33,838 nt of DNA from positions 1-33,838 of the IMG/VR virus record IMGVR_UViG_3300042549_001991; one strand, given 5' to 3'. Position 1 is the first letter of the stretch. Each line of letters starts with the position of its first letter. This stretch comes from a virus. The notes under the pieces were generated by a model. The model was given only the letters and a program-made list of their open reading frames with translations. It was not told the DNA's origin and ran no database searches. Of this stretch, positions 20,865 to 28,892 are shown in pieces. The translations under genes were made by a program, and so were the position numbers.

Positions 20865-22007
20865 CTAGATGGTAATGCTGTAAGGGTTAATGTCGGATGT
20901 ATTAAAAGAAATGTTCCAGTTGCTTTGTGTAATTGTGTGTTTCATACCTTCAACCACAAGATTCCACTGCAAAGAACGGCCATCATAAGTTGTGCGCTGA
21001 ACGCTGACCTGATCGGCTAACTCTGTTGATAAGAAGTCAGGGTAAAGCAACCCATTTTGAGCAACCACAAGGCCGTTAAAATCAATGCGCTCGATGTAGG
21101 TATCAGGCAAAGCTAGTTTGCGTGATTCATATAGAGCTAAGTTTGTCGCATTAGTGTCTGTATTTACGGGTGCAAAGATTTCCTTTTTAACTACACCATA
21201 GGCATCTTTGCTAGGAATGAAAGTTGAGGTAATTTGGTTGTTATAGCCACGCATAATAATTGCCTCATTGACCACATACTTTGTGCCTGGGTTAGTAATT
21301 AAATCTGCATAAGCAACTGTATTTGCTGCGCTTGAATCGCTAAAAAGCAATTGAGTTGGGCGGCTAAACTTGTCAGATAGTGGCACCAAAGTAGCCACAT
21401 TTGATTTTGAAATGTAGAAACGGCCAGCAATAGCATCAACGCACTCTGTAACCGCTTCCATACATCCACGGTTTTGTGTAGTTGCAAGCATTGTAACTGC
21501 GCCAGTTAATGATCGGCTTGCACCGCTTGGCCAACCTGCAATAGTCAACATCCGACCAGCGCGACTTGCTGCTGTTTCAGAGTTGGCGGCAATTGGCAGT
21601 GCTGGCGCGAAGCCATCAGCAATAAAGCCAATGCCATCATAAAAAGTCATAGTTACATTGGGCAAAAAGCCTTGATTGGTGAAGTTGTTTTCAAGAAAAC
21701 CGTAGAACAATGGGTAAGCCGTTGAGTTCCAAGTAGCCACAATGCGCATTTGTAAGCCATCACGCAAGATGCTGTTGCCACTGACAACCCACGGGCTAGA
21801 TGCGCTTGTGTTATCAGGGTCGTAATAACCTGATTCATTGTTAAAAATTATGCTTGCAAAACCAGCTTCATCGCGTAGATCGGCACGCTCACGGCCACGG
21901 CGAAAATCAATCTGCACAACATCAGAAATTGTTACCGAAGTCCAAGTTCCACTTTTAAGAAACTGCACCGCAATGCTTGGTGAGGTAACTCCATCAAATG
22001 CTGGCAT
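20865..22007 (-). CDS. Minor tail / distal tail baseplate protein
   Basis: A 380-residue protein following the tape measure gene, where siphophages encode Dit/hub proteins. The start (PSIAVQFLKSGTWTSVTISDVVQIDFRRGRER) and AGFASIIFNNESGYYDP resemble the actinophage minor tail family with a hub-like N-terminus; the remainder is beta-rich. It overlaps the tape measure gene by one base. Confidence 0.75.
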   Translation of the reverse strand: MPAFDGVTSPSIAVQFLKSGTWTSVTISDVVQIDFRRGRERADLRDEAGFASIIFNNESGYYDPDNTSASSPWVVSGNSILRDGLQMRIVATWNSTAYPLFYGFLENNFTNQGFLPNVTMTFYDGIGFIADGFAPALPIAANSETAASRAGRMLTIAGWPSGASRSLTGAVTMLATTQNRGCMEAVTECVDAIAGRFYISKSNVATLVPLSDKFSRPTQLLFSDSSAANTVAYADLITNPGTKYVVNEAIIMRGYNNQITSTFIPSKDAYGVVKKEIFAPVNTDTNATNLALYESRKLALPDTYIERIDFNGLVVAQNGLLYPDFLSTELADQVSVQRTTYDGRSLQWNLVVEGMKHTITQSNWNISFNTSDINPYSITI

Positions 22008-23539
22008 TAGAGAGTTACCATTGCATTACGGCCGCCACCACCACTGCCACCGTTTCGGCGATTTGCAGCTTGTAGCCCTACTTGCACTGCCTGAACAAGT
22101 GCATCGGCTGAACCAATTACATTGCCTGCAAAAAGATTTATATCTATCTTGCCATTTCCATTGCGCACGCTATAAACATTGCTGCCTTTGCCACCAATTG
22201 CAATTGAGCTGCCACCTGAAAGTGCCTTTTGACGGGCTGCAAGTTCCTTCATTGCATTTTCGGTAGCAATGTCCATTACCGACTTGGTGTTTTTCTTAGT
22301 TGCAGTTGTATTTGCATTAAGTGCTGCAAGGAACGCTGACAGTGCATCAGTTCCCCCAATTGTTTTACCAAAATCTATATTGTTTGAATTCCCTCGTGGG
22401 CTAACACCTTTTTTAGTTTGAACACCAGCGCTACTTTTGCCACTTGCAATGTCAAAGAGGTTCTTTGTAACAAGACCAGTTGCACCTACTACCGCAAGAG
22501 CAGTAACTGCAGTTCCAATGCTTACGCCACCTGTTGCAAGGGCAGTTGCAATTGCTGCACCAAGAGCAGTTGTTCGCAGGATTGCCATTGCTGCAGTAAT
22601 TCCTTGAAGCATCAAAATGAATTTTGCACCAGCATTGACTGCAAACATACCTGCGATTAAAATGGCCATAATTTTAACCGAGCCCATATTATTTGAAATC
22701 CAGTTAGTAAAATTGATGGCAGCGGTTAATAAGACAACTGCAGCGTTAGCAGCAAGAGTAAATGAAGCAACCAGTTTGGTTTGATTAGTTTCAACAAACT
22801 CGTTAATTGCAGGCAAGATTTTAGTTGTAACAACAGCAGCAAATTTTTCAAGCACTGGAATTAAGGCATACCCTAATTTGTCGAGGATTTGATTGAAAGC
22901 TAGTTGCAACTTAATCAATCTAAACTCTAAAGTTTGAGCGCGTTTTTCAGCCTGCCCCTTAAATGTTGCGGCGAGTGAAGCCAAAATTGCTTCAAGGTCT
23001 TTTGCCTTTACCGCGTTCTTATCAAGCGGAACGCCTAATTTAGTTAAAGCACCGATATTTCCACCGATGGCCTTTGCAAGCGCCAATGAAACGGTACCTA
23101 AATCTTTTGTTGAACCTGCAGAAATATCTAGTGCAAGGCCCTGCAATTGCTGAGCAACAGTTACATCTTTGGTTGCCTGAGTCAAAATCTGTAAGGAAGG
23201 AATCAACTGATTGTTATCAACACCAACCAATAATTCTAATTTGTCAAGATAAGTAACAGTTGCTGCAATGGCTTCATCGGTTGCACCTGTTGTATTGCGC
23301 AGGGCAGTAGCAAGTGCCACCTGTTGCTTTTGATCTTCAATTGCACCTTGAACTGCATCCTTGCCAATCTTGATTGCAAACGCTGCAGTTGCTGCTGCTG
23401 CAACGCCAAATGCTTTTGCAGATTTGCGACCAAAAGCATCAAAACTTTTACCTAAGTTGTTGATGTCTTTTTGGGCAGCCTTTGAACCTTTATCTGAATA
23501 CTGGGTGAGGATGCGGGCTACAATTGCGCCTGTTGCCAT
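22007..23539 (-). CDS. Tape measure protein
   Basis: A 510-residue protein at the tape measure position. The N-terminal half is helical (QKDINNLGKSFDAFGRKSAKAF...), the middle has hydrophobic helices (LLTAAINFTNWIS, IMAILIAGMFAVNAG, ALATGGVSIGTAVTALAVVGAT) and the C-terminus is Gly-rich. Tail length is set by this protein; at about 0.15 nm per residue it predicts a short tail of roughly 75 nm. No wall-hydrolase domain is visible. Confidence 0.85.
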   Translation of the reverse strand: MATGAIVARILTQYSDKGSKAAQKDINNLGKSFDAFGRKSAKAFGVAAAATAAFAIKIGKDAVQGAIEDQKQQVALATALRNTTGATDEAIAATVTYLDKLELLVGVDNNQLIPSLQILTQATKDVTVAQQLQGLALDISAGSTKDLGTVSLALAKAIGGNIGALTKLGVPLDKNAVKAKDLEAILASLAATFKGQAEKRAQTLEFRLIKLQLAFNQILDKLGYALIPVLEKFAAVVTTKILPAINEFVETNQTKLVASFTLAANAAVVLLTAAINFTNWISNNMGSVKIMAILIAGMFAVNAGAKFILMLQGITAAMAILRTTALGAAIATALATGGVSIGTAVTALAVVGATGLVTKNLFDIASGKSSAGVQTKKGVSPRGNSNNIDFGKTIGGTDALSAFLAALNANTTATKKNTKSVMDIATENAMKELAARQKALSGGSSIAIGGKGSNVYSVRNGNGKIDINLFAGNVIGSADALVQAVQVGLQAANRRNGGSGGGGRNAMVTL

Positions 23540-23542
23540 TTG

Positions 23543-24106
23543 TTATGCTCGCTCTCTGTTCAAATGTATCTGTAATTCAGCTTTTGCTTGTTCCAAAGCA
23601 CGATTTACATTTGCTTGGATTTTATCTTTATCTTTATCTACAACGCGCCATACTACACGCGAAGCCTTGCCAAATCTGTTGCCAAGAGTACGCAGAAATT
23701 GCCCACTTGAAGATTGGGCAGTCATTCGTTTTGTACCCGATGCCACACGGCCAGCAACTTCAAAGATTGAACCTGCTGCAGACTTGTTAAGCAAAGCACC
23801 AGCGCTGGTTGTATAATCGCCACGAACTTTGCCTTCGGCTTTTGTCTTTGTAATTTTGCTTTTGATTTCGCCAGCGTTCCAACCTGGCCAACCTTTACCA
23901 CCACGAACGCGGCCTTTGGCAGCATCTGACTTACTCCAGCCACTCATCGGTGGTTGATCTTGGATAATATTACGAGCATCTCTTTCAGCGCCAGCAAGTT
24001 CAGTATTGATAACCTTGTTAAAGCGTCTTACTGCATCCTTATCAAATTCTTTTAGGTCTGCAATAGTTTCTTTAATTCCAGTAAAAACAATTACTTCATC
24101 AGCCAT
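23543..24106 (-). CDS. HK97-gp10-like tail/head-tail protein
   Basis: A 187-residue protein (VFTGIKETIADLKEFDKDAVRRFNKVINTEL...) with the long N-terminal helix and beta-rich basic middle typical of HK97 gp10-like tail completion or minor proteins. Its position after the assembly chaperone is atypical for gp10 and may reflect a related minor tail protein. It begins inside the end of the chaperone's second frame. Confidence 0.6.
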   Translation of the reverse strand: MADEVIVFTGIKETIADLKEFDKDAVRRFNKVINTELAGAERDARNIIQDQPPMSGWSKSDAAKGRVRGGKGWPGWNAGEIKSKITKTKAEGKVRGDYTTSAGALLNKSAAGSIFEVAGRVASGTKRMTAQSSSGQFLRTLGNRFGKASRVVWRVVDKDKDKIQANVNRALEQAKAELQIHLNRERA

Positions 24107-24251
24107 TGGCCTTAGCTCGTTCCTTTAGATAAATCGTCATTGCTTCAAAGATACCTTCAGGGGCATCAAGTAATTCATTGGGTGAAATACCAGTTTCGCA
24201 GGCCACCGCAGCAACCGTATAAGTTAGGCTGTTGCGGTGGATTCGAAAGAA
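24099..24251 (-). CDS. Tail assembly chaperone, second-frame (T) part
   Basis: After the G-type chaperone frame ends at 24224, a second frame stays open from 24251 to a TGA at 24099 and reads VAACETGISPNELLDAPEGIF followed by EAMTIYLKERAKANG, without a convincing start of its own. This is the usual downstream part of a siphophage tail assembly chaperone, made by a -1 frameshift. The frame can only be entered within 24251-24224. A likely slip site is TCT-TTC-GAA, where tRNA-Phe on TTC can move back one base onto TTT. The classical heptamer is absent. Confidence 0.7.
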   Translation of the reverse strand, partial: FFRIHRNSLTYTVAAVACETGISPNELLDAPEGIFEAMTIYLKERAKANG

Positions 24252-24517
24252 CTATCGGCTTCCAATTCTGCGCTGACAATACTATCTAAATACTCTGGAC
24301 CGAAAAGTTTAACTGGTGTTCCACCATTATTTTGAGCATTAATTTGTTGGCATTTCCACGCCAACCAATAGATGTGTTCAACTTTTTGTTGCTCTCCCAG
24401 TAACTTAGGCATACCAGCGCCAAAGTTTTGTTCAAATGCAACAATGATGCGAGGCGTTAACTTGTAAGAAGCCTCAACACCATCAGTTGTTTTTACCTTA
24501 ACTGCTAATCCATCCAT
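24224..24517 (-). CDS. Tail assembly chaperone (G part)
   Basis: A 97-residue protein (MDGLAVKVKTTDGVEASYKLTPRIIVAFEQNFG...) with the assembly chaperone profile: a small beta start, then IYWLAWKCQQ helices and an acidic tail. It sits between major tail and tape measure genes. The longer G-T product made by frameshifting would chaperone the tape measure protein. GGGGG lies 5 nt upstream of the ATG. Confidence 0.75.
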   Translation of the reverse strand: MDGLAVKVKTTDGVEASYKLTPRIIVAFEQNFGAGMPKLLGEQQKVEHIYWLAWKCQQINAQNNGGTPVKLFGPEYLDSIVSAELEADSSFESTATA

Positions 24518-24535
24518 CTTTTCCCCCTTAGTAGA

Positions 24536-24967
24536 TTATGAAATTGCTTTTGCAATTGGACCTGAGATAGGCCAAGTTGCTGAAACTGTTGCTAATTCTC
24601 CCACAGCACCTGAAACAGGTTGCCATTCTGAGATCAAAGCGTTAAATGTATATTTTGGATTGCTTGCGCTAACTGTTGTATTAACTGGGCGAACTTCCAT
24701 CGCCACAATTAAACCAACAGTTCCGTTTGTTGTTGTTGTTCCGTTAATTAGTTCTTCAAGTGCATTGTCTGCAAAATCTTGATTGAATTCAATTGTTACT
24801 GAGTTATCAGCAAGGCCAGCAACACGAGTACGAGCTGCACCTGTAGTTGAAATTCCAGTAGTATCAATAACATCATAAGATGATGCTAATGAAACCGAAG
24901 TTACATATTGTGAAATGTCGTTGCTTGCATAAACAACATAAGCATTTGTGAGAACTAGGCGCGCCAT
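24536..24967 (-). CDS. Major-tail-like protein, copy 2
   Basis: A 143-residue beta-rich protein paralogous to the one directly upstream: the segments RTRVAGLADNSVT, EFNQDFA and SGAVGELATVSATWPISG are shared. The ATG at 24967 matches the start of the paralogue (MARLVLTNA against MARIVLTDA) and lies 2 nt after its stop. One copy may build the tube while the other makes a decoration, terminator or tip ring, or both may mix in the tube. Confidence 0.75.
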   Translation of the reverse strand: MARLVLTNAYVVYASNDISQYVTSVSLASSYDVIDTTGISTTGAARTRVAGLADNSVTIEFNQDFADNALEELINGTTTTNGTVGLIVAMEVRPVNTTVSASNPKYTFNALISEWQPVSGAVGELATVSATWPISGPIAKAIS

Positions 24968-24969
24968 AA

Positions 24970-25389
24970 TTAAACCGCCTTTGTAATTACGCCCGAGATC
25001 GGCCAAGTTGCCGAAACTGTGGCTAACTCACCAACGGCACCTGAAAGTGGTTGCCATTCTGAGCAAACTGCAGAGAATGTGTAACTAGGATTGCTTGCAC
25101 CTACTGCTGCTGATGTTGGTTTGATTACACAAGTTACATTTGTTCCAACAAGTGATGAACCAACTGCGTTAATTGAGACTTCAGGTGCTAATGAAGCAAA
25201 ATCTTGATTAAATTCAAATGTAACTGAGTTATCAGCAAGGCCAGCAACACGGGTACGCGCCCCTGCTGAACCCATACCTGTAGTATCAACCACATCTTCG
25301 CTAGTTGAAAGTGACACACTCGTAATAAACTCGCTGAGATTAGTGCCGTTGATTACAACTGAAGCATCTGTTAGGACTATACGGGCCAT
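24970..25389 (-). CDS. Major tail protein, copy 1
   Basis: A 139-residue beta-rich protein (MARIVLTDASVVINGTNLSEFITSVSLS...) of the tail-tube family. It lies before the assembly chaperone and tape measure, the standard place. AGGAAAC precedes the ATG. It forms a tandem pair with the next gene. Confidence 0.78.
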   Translation of the reverse strand: MARIVLTDASVVINGTNLSEFITSVSLSTSEDVVDTTGMGSAGARTRVAGLADNSVTFEFNQDFASLAPEVSINAVGSSLVGTNVTCVIKPTSAAVGASNPSYTFSAVCSEWQPLSGAVGELATVSATWPISGVITKAV

Positions 25390-25557
25390 TTATTTTGTTT
25401 CCTCTACTGTTGCTGGTTTAGTTGTTACTGTTTTCTTAAGATACTCACCTGCAACTAAGGCATCAATGTTCAACCCTAGTTCAAGCAATTCTTTTTCGGT
25501 GATTGATTCACCCTTTTTCTTTGCCTCGAAATTGTCCGAGGTAACTGTGTAGCTCAT
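25390..25557 (-). CDS. Small hypothetical protein (55 aa)
   Basis: A 55-residue charged protein (MSYTVTSDNFEAKKKGESITEKELLELGLNIDALV...) between the tail terminator-like and major tail genes. Start at 25557 is chosen because AGGAG lies a few bases ahead. It touches the next gene without a gap. It may be a small head-tail or tail-assembly factor; no family is recognised. Confidence 0.6.
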   Translation of the reverse strand: MSYTVTSDNFEAKKKGESITEKELLELGLNIDALVAGEYLKKTVTTKPATVEETK

Positions 25558-25565
25558 TTTTCTCC

Positions 25566-25964
25566 TTATCCCCAAACGGTGAGACGGTAACGGTATGAAA
25601 GAAACTCAATATCGCCTGATGAGTAATTACCCGCTTCGGCAGATGTGACACGCAAAGTGTTGCAAGCGCCACCAAGAGTTAGGTCAGATTCAATTGCTGC
25701 CTTGATTGAGTAATCCCCGCTACCTGCAAGATACTTATCAAGTTCGTTTTGGCCTGAACGCTCACTAAAGCGCTGAACCAAAACAACAACATCTAGGTTT
25801 GCCTGGTCAAGTCCACGGGCATTGTTCAAATCAAATGTAAAATCTAACTGGCCAACGATGGCCGCTGGTGCCACTGGCACCGTAGGGATTAACTCGTAAG
25901 TACGCATACCTTTAATAGTCTCTAGGTTGGCTTTTAAGCCGTTTCTAACCTCACTGGGTAACAT
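25566..25964 (-). CDS. Tail terminator / minor tail-like protein
   Basis: A 132-residue protein (LPSEVRNGLKANLETIKGMRTYELIP... DLNNARGLDQANLDVVVLVQRF...) with the mixed layout of head-tail joining or tail terminator proteins. Its position between the gp6-like connector and tail tube supports this. The ATG overlaps the connector's stop by one base. Confidence 0.62.
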   Translation of the reverse strand: MLPSEVRNGLKANLETIKGMRTYELIPTVPVAPAAIVGQLDFTFDLNNARGLDQANLDVVVLVQRFSERSGQNELDKYLAGSGDYSIKAAIESDLTLGGACNTLRVTSAEAGNYSSGDIEFLSYRYRLTVWG

Positions 25965-26572
25965 TATACGGCCAAGCCATTGTTCTTGCGTAGGGGGCGC
26001 AGTAGTGCCTCTACATCGGCATCCAATTTGGCAGCCAAACGCACTGTTCCTAAATCTGTATTACCAGCAATTCCAAATGGTGACTGGTTACGCAGGAACA
26101 GGCGAGAGGCTTGAATCTTTGCTGCGGTCTTTACTTCGTATGGCACCTCTGACCATCCAAACACACCCTTAACCCGTATGGATTGAGGCAGGTTAAATGG
26201 GAAAACATAAGAGCCAACTGCCAACAGGCGAGTCATTGGCCACCCGCGAGAAGGATTATTGACTGGTTCAAACATTGCATCACTTGCATCCCAAACGGTG
26301 CCATACAAACGATCAAAGTTATCATCGGTTGCAATCTCGTTGATGCTTACAAAGTCATCAATCGGTGCAATGTAATAGTCGGTTGGTGTGTAATAACGAG
26401 TTGCTGGTGCCTGAGTAGTGCCATCCTTGTAAAAGAAACGACCACAATAATCATCTATTTGGCGTGAAGCGGTTGCAATTGCCATTTCAAGGGCTGCATT
26501 GTCAATTGAATCCTCAAGATTCAAAGCATCCTTAACTTCATTCAGGGTTACATACCCGTTAGTGATCGCCAC
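25964..26572 (-). CDS. Head-tail connector (gp6-like)
   Basis: A 202-residue helical protein beginning YVTLNEVKDALNLEDSIDNAALEMAIATASRQIDDYCGRFFY, the hallmark start of HK97 gp6/phage connector proteins that form a ring below the portal. The C-terminal part is less conserved. It overlaps the 40-residue gene upstream by 14 nt. Confidence 0.8.
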   Translation of the reverse strand: MAITNGYVTLNEVKDALNLEDSIDNAALEMAIATASRQIDDYCGRFFYKDGTTQAPATRYYTPTDYYIAPIDDFVSINEIATDDNFDRLYGTVWDASDAMFEPVNNPSRGWPMTRLLAVGSYVFPFNLPQSIRVKGVFGWSEVPYEVKTAAKIQASRLFLRNQSPFGIAGNTDLGTVRLAAKLDADVEALLRPLRKNNGLAV

Positions 26573-26681
26573 TTTGTCTCTTTTCCACTTTTGTTAGCAT
26601 TGCGCGTTCTAGTTGCGGAACGGCGGTAGCGGTTTCCTTTGATTTTACCTTAATTCTTAAAATTCTTTTTATGCGTTCCAT
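26559..26681 (-). CDS. Very small basic protein (40 aa)
   Basis: A 40-residue basic ORF (MERIKRILRIKVKSKETATAV...) that bridges the gap between the GT-A gene and the connector, overlapping each by 13-14 nt. The double overlap in an otherwise gapless operon supports it. No family is recognised. Confidence 0.45.
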   Translation of the reverse strand: MERIKRILRIKVKSKETATAVPQLERAMLTKVEKRQSGDH

Positions 26682-27346
26682 ATATCGTGCTGCCTATCAT
26701 CTAACCAGTAGCTCTTTGAGTGAGGCAGTATCGCGCCTGTGTTGACATAGATTGGAAATCCAAGTGAACGAACACGGCGGCAAAATTGTAAATCTTCGCC
26801 AATCCATTCACCGTTGATAGGTCCATCCCAAAACCAGCACCAATCTTGCCCCTGGTGTGGGTCGGCATCTGCTCTGATTGCTTCCAACACGCTGCGGTGG
26901 ATTAGCAAACATCCAGTACCTGCAGCATCTACTTGAAAAACTGAATCTTTATCGTACTTGTTAAGTGGCAAGAAACCTTCAGGGGCATCTTGAAAAATTG
27001 TTGGCACTGGTTGCGGGTATGGATAGCCTGTTTCAAAACTAGCAAATACCAACCCTGCTACAACTGGGCGCTCTTTATCGTGTGCTGTTTCAATTAACTT
27101 ATCAAATGCTTCAACAGATAATTGCTCATCTGAATCCATCATTAGTAACCAATCAGATTTGGTTTCTAAGAATTGCTTCACCAAACGATTGCGTTGCTTT
27201 GAAAGCAAGCCTGAACCCTTGATGCGAATAAATGGGCCAAGTCGTGATGATCGTGATTGAGCAACCTGAACCAAACTAAATGCAAACCCGCCGTTAACTG
27301 TTCCTGGGTCGCAACTGCCGATTGAAACTTTATGTGCTGACTTCAT
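26669..27346 (-). CDS. GT-A-type glycosyltransferase
   Basis: A 225-residue glycosyltransferase with a D71-S-D73 metal-binding motif (WLLMMDSDEQL), an N-terminal basic nucleotide-binding region and GEDLQFCRRVRSLG near the end, the usual acceptor-side acidic motif. It lies between capsid and connector genes, where a sugar-transfer role on the capsid or tail is likely; glycosylated virions are known among actinophages. GGGGG lies 5 nt upstream of the ATG, after the capsid gene's terminator-like stem. Confidence 0.75.
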   Translation of the reverse strand: MKSAHKVSIGSCDPGTVNGGFAFSLVQVAQSRSSRLGPFIRIKGSGLLSKQRNRLVKQFLETKSDWLLMMDSDEQLSVEAFDKLIETAHDKERPVVAGLVFASFETGYPYPQPVPTIFQDAPEGFLPLNKYDKDSVFQVDAAGTGCLLIHRSVLEAIRADADPHQGQDWCWFWDGPINGEWIGEDLQFCRRVRSLGFPIYVNTGAILPHSKSYWLDDRQHDIWNA

Positions 27347-27370
27347 AGATTCCCCCGAATCATTTAAGAA

Positions 27371-27412
27371 GTAAGAGGCGGGTTAGTCGGGGGAGAAAAA
27401 CCCGCCTCTTAC
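27371..27412 (-). terminator. Strong stem-loop after the major capsid gene
   Basis: GTAAGAGGCGGGTT (27371-27384) and AACCCGCCTCTTAC (27399-27412) form a perfect 14-bp stem with a 14-nt loop, 15 nt after the capsid stop codon. On the minus strand it is followed by TTCTTAAA, a weak U-tract. It may partly stop transcription or protect the capsid message, letting capsid be made in excess of the genes below. Confidence 0.75.
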
Positions 27413-27427
27413 AATTTTAACTTTCGA

Positions 27428-28774
27428 TTAGAAAGTTGGTGCTACCAAACCAGTGCCTGAAATAATTGAGGCTGCTAGTGGGTAACGCTCTGCTGAGAAG
27501 GCACCGAAGCCGTACACAACAGACTTGATTGTTAGTGATGAAGCACCAGTTGCATCAAATGACAATGCGAATGGTGAACCTGGTTGCTCCCAAAGGTGCA
27601 TTTCAGGTGCTGCTACGCAGTAGATTTCATCCTGGTTTGTTGCTGCGCCGTATGTTGTTCCAACATTTGCATCAGCAATGATTGGCAAGCCCATCATTGA
27701 GTAACCAGTGTTTGCGTATGCTGCTGCGCCTGCGCCTGCTGCTGATGCGTTCATTGGACCGTTAGCAGATGGAACTACTAATGGACGGCCTGTTGTATCA
27801 ACTGCTGCTAGCAAGAAAGCTAGGCGGCGTGGGTGCATAATCCAGTGTGTTGGTGTCTCAAAGACATTGCTTTGAATCTGCTGAATTGCATCAGCCAACT
27901 TTGGATATAGAAGTGCGACTGTTGGTGTTGTCGCAGTAAATGTGATTGCGTTTCCACCTGAGTTACGGATTCCCTTGAACTGGCCGTTTGAGCCTGTTCC
28001 GTTTAGAACCTGAGCATCAACTGTTGTGTGCCAAGAACGAATTAGGTCAGCAACAACGAATGTATCGATGCCTGTTCCGCGCTCGATTGCCTGGCGTGAT
28101 AGGTCCTGCTGTCCAGCGATTGTGCGTACTGGAATTGAAAGTAGTGTGTCATCAGCATCTGTCTCTGAAACTGCAGTGTTCTGAGTTTCTTGAACTGCTG
28201 TTGATGTGCCTGTTGTCATACGGCTAATTTCCAATGACATACCAGCGACAGGCAAAGTGTGCTTGCTTGTTGCGAAGTCTGCAGTTGGACGGCCTGCGCG
28301 TGCAAATGGTGCAGCGAGGTCAACTAGGTACTGAGGAACAACTAATCCAGCGAAGTTTGATGTACCAACATCACGGCGCTCAATTGATTCTTCCTTTGTG
28401 TGGCGAGCAAGGCGCTCTTGTGCTGAGTAATCTCCACGAATCTGAGCGTTGAAAACATCCTTAACGAATGAAACTTCAGCTTCAGGTGCGTATGTGCGTG
28501 CTTCGCGTGTAACTGTTGCTCCACCAACGCGAGGTGTAATTACTGCTGCAACTGATGAGCGCATTTCTGCAACCTTTGCATCTGCTGCTGACTGTGTTGC
28601 GAACTTTTCAATCTTTGCATCTAGTGCGCGTGCTTCTTCTACAAGAGCATCAACCTTTTCGGTTTCCTCTGCAGTAAGGTCGGTGCGAGATTCTGCGGCT
28701 ACTGCCTCAAGAACTGCATCCATTTCTGCCTTAACTGCATCGCGGCGCTCTACTACATTGTCAAAATATGACAT
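27428..28774 (-). CDS. Major capsid protein (HK97 fold)
   Basis: A 448-residue HK97-fold capsid protein. The first ~110 residues are a charged coiled-coil scaffold (delta) domain (VEEARALDAKIEKFATQ) that the prohead protease would remove. The mature part shows the usual features (FAGLVVPQYLVDLAAPFARAGRPTADF, WIMHPRRLAFLL, PIIADANVG, GFGAFSAERYPLA). AGGAG lies 8 nt upstream of the ATG after a 118-nt leader. Confidence 0.92.
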   Translation of the reverse strand: MSYFDNVVERRDAVKAEMDAVLEAVAAESRTDLTAEETEKVDALVEEARALDAKIEKFATQSAADAKVAEMRSSVAAVITPRVGGATVTREARTYAPEAEVSFVKDVFNAQIRGDYSAQERLARHTKEESIERRDVGTSNFAGLVVPQYLVDLAAPFARAGRPTADFATSKHTLPVAGMSLEISRMTTGTSTAVQETQNTAVSETDADDTLLSIPVRTIAGQQDLSRQAIERGTGIDTFVVADLIRSWHTTVDAQVLNGTGSNGQFKGIRNSGGNAITFTATTPTVALLYPKLADAIQQIQSNVFETPTHWIMHPRRLAFLLAAVDTTGRPLVVPSANGPMNASAAGAGAAAYANTGYSMMGLPIIADANVGTTYGAATNQDEIYCVAAPEMHLWEQPGSPFALSFDATGASSLTIKSVVYGFGAFSAERYPLAASIISGTGLVAPTF

Positions 28775-28892
28775 TTAGTGATCTCCTAATGAGTTGTGTG
28801 AATGTGGTTTGAGGTGGTGGCAATGCTCTCCACGGCGCTTTTAGGGTGTGGGATTTGCTCCGACTTCGCTCTGCTACTTTTGCAGCAGAAAC
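28775..28892 (-). promoter_or_regulatory. Leader of the major capsid gene
   Basis: This 118-nt gap is the longest in the head module. No gene is seen. It holds a short stem (TCTGCT/AGCAGA around 28868-28886) just after the protease stop codon and the capsid ribosome-binding site. A separate capsid promoter could lie here, but no convincing -35/-10 pair was found. Confidence 0.35.

Noticed and set aside
24224-24247. TTCGA within the chaperone gene end as part of a tRNA T-arm.
   Set aside because: It lies within coding sequence and no acceptor or anticodon stems surround it.
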